Translations under genes and position numbers: made by a program
Notes under the pieces: model-generated
The model's input: only the letters and a program-made list of their open reading frames with translations
Told to the model about the DNA's origin: nothing
The model's database searches: none
NCBI GenBank assembly: GCA_937911175.1
Contig: CALDSE010000023.1
Location: 1 to 48,946 of the forward strand
DNA from: an uncultured Sediminibacterium sp.
Lineage (GTDB): Bacteria; Bacteroidota; Bacteroidia; Chitinophagales; Chitinophagaceae
DNA: 48,946 bases
Reading direction: 5' to 3'
Shown: positions 44,706-48,946 of the stretch, piece by piece
How positions within the stretch are numbered: position 1 is the stretch's first letter
Layout: each line of letters opens with the position of its first letter

Positions 44706-44713
44706 TACCTTTG
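44706..44713 (+). promoter_or_regulatory. Promoter box of the HMA protein gene
   Basis: TACCTTTG matches TAnnTTTG exactly. It lies 60 nt before the start codon, with TTTA at 44681-44684 as a weak -33 element. The leader would be about 55 nt, long for this window. Confidence 0.5.
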
Positions 44714-44773
44714 AACTAATTAAAGGGTTAATAAAAAGGTTCTTTTACAATTATTATATTTAAAAAAAAGAGT

Positions 44774-45256
44774 ATGAAAAATTTTATCTTATTAGCGGGA
44801 TTTATTTTGATTTCTAGTTTTGCTTTACAAGCCCAAACTACTACTAAAATTAAAGTAGCAGGCAATTGCGGAATGTGTAAAGGAAATATTGAAAAAGCAG
44901 CAAAAGATGCGGGTGCAGTAAGTGCCGATTGGGATAAGGCTGCTAAAGTGTTAAAAGTGAGTTTTAATGCTTCTAAAACATCTACCGATAAAATTGAAAA
45001 TGCGATAGCTGCTGCTGGTTATGATACCGAGCATAAAGTAGCTACTGCAGACGCTTATAGCAAATTAGAAGAGTGTTGCCAATATGATAGAGCTGGTAAG
45101 ACTGCTGTAGCGCAGACTGAAAGCTGTTGCAAGCCAGGGGCTAGTTGTTGCGCAGATGGGGTAGCTTGTAAAAAAGACATGTCTAAAGACAGCAAGGATA
45201 TGACATGTTGCAAAAAAGAGGCAAGCTGTTGCAAGGACGGGTCTTGTTGTAAATAG
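44774..45256 (+). CDS. Exported heavy-metal-associated protein with Cys-rich tail
   Basis: This 160-residue protein has a signal peptide ending FALQAQ, an HMA (ferredoxin-like) domain at about 22-95 with the metal motif GNCGMC (Cys32, Cys35), and a tail (about 101-160) with 13 cysteines, six as CC pairs, spaced by Lys, Ala and Asp. The tail is metallothionein-like. It should lie in the periplasm or at the outer face of the inner membrane and bind soft metals such as Cu(I), Zn or Cd. It is just upstream of a CzcA-type pump, so a role in handing metal to it is inferred. It has its own strong terminator. Confidence 0.85.
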   Translation: MKNFILLAGFILISSFALQAQTTTKIKVAGNCGMCKGNIEKAAKDAGAVSADWDKAAKVLKVSFNASKTSTDKIENAIAAAGYDTEHKVATADAYSKLEECCQYDRAGKTAVAQTESCCKPGASCCADGVACKKDMSKDSKDMTCCKKEASCCKDGSCCK

Positions 45257-45298
45257 ATAGTAAGCAAGTTTACATTAAAGAGTAAGCAACTATACATA

Positions 45299-45364
45299 AT
45301 CATCATCTATTACTTTATTTTTTAAAACTTATTAAAAAATGGGGTAGTGGGTGATGATTTTTTT
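45299..45364 (+). terminator. Long-stem terminator after the HMA protein gene
   Basis: A 15-bp stem (atcatcatctattac / gtagtgggtgatgat, three G-U pairs) with a 30-nt AT-rich loop is followed by six T (45359-45364). It is the longest terminator stem in the window and separates the HMA gene from the pump gene. Confidence 0.7.
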
Positions 45365-45399
45365 ATGTCATTCATAGGCTAAAAACCACCAAAAAATAG

Positions 45400-45407
45400 T
45401 ACCTTTA
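45400..45407 (+). promoter_or_regulatory. Possible promoter box of the RND pump gene
   Basis: TACCTTTA has one mismatch to TAnnTTTG and lies 121 nt before the pump start codon. No better box is seen closer. The 272-nt region between the HMA and pump genes holds the terminator and this box, and no gene I can support. Confidence 0.25.
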
Positions 45408-45528
45408 AGAGGTAAAAAAGCAGCCATACATTATTAACATTCTTGTACCTAAATGGTGCAAATCAAGTATATCAATTGCCCTTGCATATTTAGTATGCTA
45501 TTGTTTCATTATTTTGAATTAGATTTTT

Positions 45529-48500
45529 ATGTTAAATAAAATAATTGCCTATTCTATTAAGAATAAGCTAATCATAGGGTTGTTTATTATTTCACTAATT
45601 GGTTGGGGTACTTATGAACTGACACAATTGCCTATAGATGCTGTGCCAGATATTACAGACAATCAGGTGCAAGTCATTACGGTTTCCCCCGCTTTAGGAG
45701 CAACAGATATTGAGAGGCTAGTCACTTTTCCTATTGAGCAGGCTTGTAGTAGTATTCCCGGTACAAAACAAATAAGAAGTTTCTCTCGATTTGGATTGTC
45801 ATTAATTACCATTGTATTTGAAGATAAAATTGATATTTATTGGGCTAGACAACAAATAACGGAGAAACTACAAAATGTAAAACAGAATATTCCTCCAGGC
45901 ACGGGTTCTCCAGAACTAGCGCCTGTCTCTACTGGATTAGGTGAAATATTTCAATACGTCTTAAGGCCACAAAAAGGGTTTGAAGGCAAGTTTGATGCCA
46001 TGGAATTAAGAACATTACAGGATTGGGTGGTAAGAAGGCAATTAATAGGAACGCCTGGTGTGGCAGAAGTGGCCAGCTTTGGAGGTAAGTTAAAACAATA
46101 TGAGATTGCAGTAAAACAAGAGCAGTTGAAAGCATATGGCTTAACCATCTCCGATATATTTTCTTCATTAGAAAAAAATAATGAAAATACGGGGGGTGCT
46201 TATATTGAGAAGGGCCCCACTGTTTTATATATTAGAAGTGAAGGCTTAACGACTAATTTAGAAGACATTGAAAAAATTGTAGTAAAGCAACTAGACAATG
46301 GAGCACCACTATTAATTAGAGATATCGCGAAAGTGCAATATGGTTATGCCATTCGATATGGTGCCATGACTTATAACGATGAAGGAGAGGTTGCAGGTGC
46401 GGTGGTGATGATGTTAAAAGGAGAAAACGCTTCATTGGTTGTAAAAAGAGTAAAGGATAAGATAGCAGAAATACAAAAAATGCTACCTGAAGGAGTAGTT
46501 ATTGAACCATTTTTAGATAGAACCAAAATGGTGAATAATGCCATTAAAACAGTTGAAACCAATTTATTAGAAGGAGCACTTATTGTCGTATTTGTGCTTG
46601 TGTTTTTCTTGGGTAATTTAAGAGCAGGTTTAATAGTGTCTTCAGTGATTCCTTTATCCATGCTTTTTGCCATTATATTAATGAATATGTTTGGCGTAGG
46701 AGGAAACCTGATGTCATTAGGCGCCATTGATTTTGGATTAATTGTAGATGGCTCTGTTATTGTAGTAGAAGCTATACTGCATAGGTTTGCCCATTCGAAA
46801 CATTTTAGGACACTTGTGAATTTGAATCAGGAAGAAATGGACGAAGAGGTTGGAAAGTCAACAGGGGCAATGATAAAATCGGCTGTATTTAGTCAAATTA
46901 TTATTTTAATAGTGTACTTGCCTATTTTATCTTTAGAAGGAATAGAAGGTAAAATGTTTAAACCAATGGCCTTTACCATTGCCTTTGCCATATTTGGTGC
47001 CTTCATATTATCTATTACTTATGTGCCCATGATGGCGGCGCTATTTTTAAATAAAAAATTAAATCATAAAAAGAATATAACCGATAGGCTAATGATTTTC
47101 TTGGAGCGTTCTTATCAACCTTTGTTGAAGAAGGTTTTAAATATTCCTAAGGCTATCATTGTTTCAACTGTTGCACTGTTTGCTATATCAGTGATTTTAT
47201 TACTTAATATGGGTGGTGAATTTATACCTCAATTAGAGGAAGGAGATTTTGCAGTGGAGACAAGGGTCTTAGCGGGTAGCAATTTGAACAACACCATTGA
47301 GTCAACACAGAAAGCCACGAAGCTTTTAATTCAAAACTTTCCAGAGATTGAAAAAATAGTGACCAAAATAGGAAGTGCTGAAATTCCGACCGATCCTATG
47401 CCCATTGAGGCAGCAGATATGATGGTTATTTTAAAAGATAAATCAGAATGGACTTCTGCTAAAACTTTTAATGAACTAAGTTTAAAAATGACAAAAGTAT
47501 TGGAAGCAGTGCCTGGTATTACTGTTGGTTTTCAATTTCCTGTGCAAATGCGTTTCAATGAATTAATGACCGGTGCCAGGCAGGATGTGGTTTGTAAAAT
47601 TTTTGGTGAAAATTTAGATTCCCTTACACATTATGCAAGTAAATTAAACGAGATTGTAAAAACAGTAGACGGCGCCATTGATATTTATGAAGAAAAAGTA
47701 ACAGGTATGCCACAGGTAGTCATAAAATATAATAGAGAGGGGATGGCTAATTATGGATTGAATGTGGCCGATATAAATAAGGTAGTAAATGCTGCATTTG
47801 CAGGACAGATAGCAGGGCAGGTTTATGAGGAGGAGAAAAGATTTGATATGGTGGTAAGATTTGATGGTGAAGCAAGAAAGAGTATTACCGACATTCAAAA
47901 TTTATATGTAAGCTCGGCCAAAGGGCAGCAAATTCCTTTGTCTTATGTAGCTAATATTGAAGAAATAGAAGGGGTGAATCAAATTCAAAGAGAAAACACG
48001 AAAAGAAGAATTATAGTAGGCTTTAATGTTACTGGAAGAGATGTACAAACTATTGTAAAAGAGTTGCAGGCAAAAATTAATGATCAACTAAAATTACAAA
48101 AAGGGTATACCATCGTGTATGGAGGGTCTTTTGAAAATATGACAGCTGCAAAAGATAGATTAAGTGTAGTAGTTCCTATTGCCTTATTTCTTATTTTCTT
48201 ATTATTATATTTTGCTTTTGGCTCTGTGAAGCAAGGCTTATTAATATATACGGCCATTCCATTATCAGCGATGGGGGGTATTTTTGCTTTGTGGGCAAGA
48301 GATATGCCATTTAGTATATCGGCAGGTGTAGGGTTTATTGCTTTGTTTGGAGTAGCCGTTTTAAATGGCATTTTATTAGTCTCTGAATTTAATAGGTTAA
48401 AAGCAGAAGGATGGCACGATTCTATTCGAATTGTGATACACGCTACTAAGTCAAAATTAAGGGCAGTATTAATGACAGCCTTGGTGCCTGCCTTAGGTTT

Positions 48501-48946
48501 TATACCCATGGCCATAAGTACTGGGGCAGGGGGAGAAGTGCAGAAACCTTTAGCCACCGTTGTTATTGGCGGTTTAATTATATCTACCATGCTAACGCTT
48601 TTTGTTTTACCTGTGATGTATTTACTTTTTGAAAAAGGAACTCAATATTTAAAAATGAATAAAAATGTTAGTTCAGTTAGTTTAGTTATTTTAACAACTA
48701 TCTTATTTTCTTCAACTGCTTCAGGACAAAATAGAATAAGTTTAAATGCAGCTATCGATAGCGCCATTCAAAATAATGCTTCTTTAAAAGCAAGTTCAAT
48801 GCAGGTGAACTATTATCAAGCTTTAAAAAAGAGCAACCTTGATATTGATAAAACACTATTTGATTTTGGTTATGGAAAAATAAATAGTTTTCAGAACGAC
48901 AATAGATTGACTGTTTCTCAAAATATACAATTCCCCGCTGTATACA
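45529..48946 (+). CDS. CzcA-type RND metal efflux pump fused to a TolC-like domain (3' end outside window)
   Basis: The frame is open from ATG 45529 to the last base, giving more than 1,139 residues. Residues 1 to about 1036 form a complete RND pump: TM1 near 12-30, periplasmic porter domain, the HME-RND motif DFGLIVDGSVIVVE with Asp401, Asp407 and Glu414 (matching Asp402, Asp408 and Glu415 of CzcA), and the second six-helix block ending VLPVMYLLFEKG. The pattern favours divalent metals (Zn, Co, Cd, Ni) over Cu(I). Residues from 1043 read as a signal-peptide-like segment ending TASGQ, then an outer-membrane-channel start (ISLNAAIDSAIQNNASL). Such fusions are known in Bacteroidota. The membrane-fusion partner is not in the window. 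Confidence 0.93.
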   Translation, partial: MLNKIIAYSIKNKLIIGLFIISLIGWGTYELTQLPIDAVPDITDNQVQVITVSPALGATDIERLVTFPIEQACSSIPGTKQIRSFSRFGLSLITIVFEDKIDIYWARQQITEKLQNVKQNIPPGTGSPELAPVSTGLGEIFQYVLRPQKGFEGKFDAMELRTLQDWVVRRQLIGTPGVAEVASFGGKLKQYEIAVKQEQLKAYGLTISDIFSSLEKNNENTGGAYIEKGPTVLYIRSEGLTTNLEDIEKIVVKQLDNGAPLLIRDIAKVQYGYAIRYGAMTYNDEGEVAGAVVMMLKGENASLVVKRVKDKIAEIQKMLPEGVVIEPFLDRTKMVNNAIKTVETNLLEGALIVVFVLVFFLGNLRAGLIVSSVIPLSMLFAIILMNMFGVGGNLMSLGAIDFGLIVDGSVIVVEAILHRFAHSKHFRTLVNLNQEEMDEEVGKSTGAMIKSAVFSQIIILIVYLPILSLEGIEGKMFKPMAFTIAFAIFGAFILSITYVPMMAALFLNKKLNHKKNITDRLMIFLERSYQPLLKKVLNIPKAIIVSTVALFAISVILLLNMGGEFIPQLEEGDFAVETRVLAGSNLNNTIESTQKATKLLIQNFPEIEKIVTKIGSAEIPTDPMPIEAADMMVILKDKSEWTSAKTFNELSLKMTKVLEAVPGITVGFQFPVQMRFNELMTGARQDVVCKIFGENLDSLTHYASKLNEIVKTVDGAIDIYEEKVTGMPQVVIKYNREGMANYGLNVADINKVVNAAFAGQIAGQVYEEEKRFDMVVRFDGEARKSITDIQNLYVSSAKGQQIPLSYVANIEEIEGVNQIQRENTKRRIIVGFNVTGRDVQTIVKELQAKINDQLKLQKGYTIVYGGSFENMTAAKDRLSVVVPIALFLIFLLLYFAFGSVKQGLLIYTAIPLSAMGGIFALWARDMPFSISAGVGFIALFGVAVLNGILLVSEFNRLKAEGWHDSIRIVIHATKSKLRAVLMTALVPALGFIPMAISTGAGGEVQKPLATVVIGGLIISTMLTLFVLPVMYLLFEKGTQYLKMNKNVSSVSLVILTTILFSSTASGQNRISLNAAIDSAIQNNASLKASSMQVNYYQALKKSNLDIDKTLFDFGYGKINSFQNDNRLTVSQNIQFPAVY

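Noticed and set aside
45259..45289. A repeat of agtaagcaa after the HMA gene
   Set aside because: Only two copies of nine bases in AT-rich sequence, easily due to chance.
45929..48590. Several minus-strand frames inside the pump gene
   Set aside because: They are antisense shadows of a conserved RND coding sequence that covers the whole stretch.

Overview
The window comes from a Bacteroidota chromosome, most likely a Chitinophagales/Chitinophagaceae-type bacterium with a compact, AT-rich genome. The reasons are family-level: a Bacteroidota-type putative porin, a carboxypeptidase-regulatory-like exported protein, an RRM protein with a glycine-rich tail, a one-polypeptide glycine dehydrogenase, an Mrp ATPase of the 'FTPAELP' type, start sites without clear Shine-Dalgarno sequences, and many copies of the Bacteroidota promoter box TAnnTTTG just upstream of start codons. 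No database search was possible, so the taxonomy is inference.

Layout. 1-700: 3' end of a 23S rRNA gene, the 5S rRNA gene and the terminator of the rRNA operon. 713-3383 (minus): a SAM methyltransferase, an RRM RNA-binding protein and the rpsF-rpsR-rplI ribosomal operon. 3699-5588: htpG, with a perfect dyad lying over its start codon. 5655-9012 (minus): recJ, a polyprenyl synthetase and a HAD phosphatase. 9100-11495: a PlsC-like acyltransferase, an acyl-CoA thioesterase and a dipeptide-epimerase-like enolase. 11609-17730 (plus): proline dehydrogenase, then thyA-folA-methyltransferase-RsmF-like genes as a tight run, then an RlpA-like protein and a rhodanese-thioredoxin lipoprotein. 17819-21717: fmt (minus), an FKBP isomerase, pepT and an ExbB/ExbD pair. 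21786-24154 (minus): prmC, a 3-hydroxyacyl-CoA dehydrogenase and an exported protein. 24289-27263: mrp and cmk, with ispH convergent and overlapping cmk. 27385-29937: an ABC-F ATPase and a small HTH protein behind a nested dyad. 29944-35869: gcvP, a YkgJ-like cluster protein, an MFS transporter, a deoxynucleoside kinase and folK. 35954-39304: sppA, an ABC-2 permease without an ATPase, and an SRPBCC-like protein. 39361-44625: queG, an MFS transporter, a purine nucleoside phosphorylase and a porin. 44774 to the end: a metal-handling locus with an exported HMA protein carrying a cysteine-rich tail and a CzcA-type RND pump that continues in frame into a TolC-like outer-membrane-channel domain and runs off the window.

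Most of the content is core metabolism and information processing: translation, thymidylate/folate, isoprenoids, Fe-S assembly, nucleotide salvage, queuosine and envelope energisation. There is no prophage, transposon, CRISPR array or tRNA gene that I can see. The most unusual parts are the metal locus at the right end, the start-codon hairpin of htpG, very short or absent mRNA leaders implied by promoter boxes 4-9 nt from start codons, and tight convergent gene ends (a 29-nt coding overlap of cmk and ispH, a 4-nt overlap at 33411, and stop codons that abut at 9852/9853).
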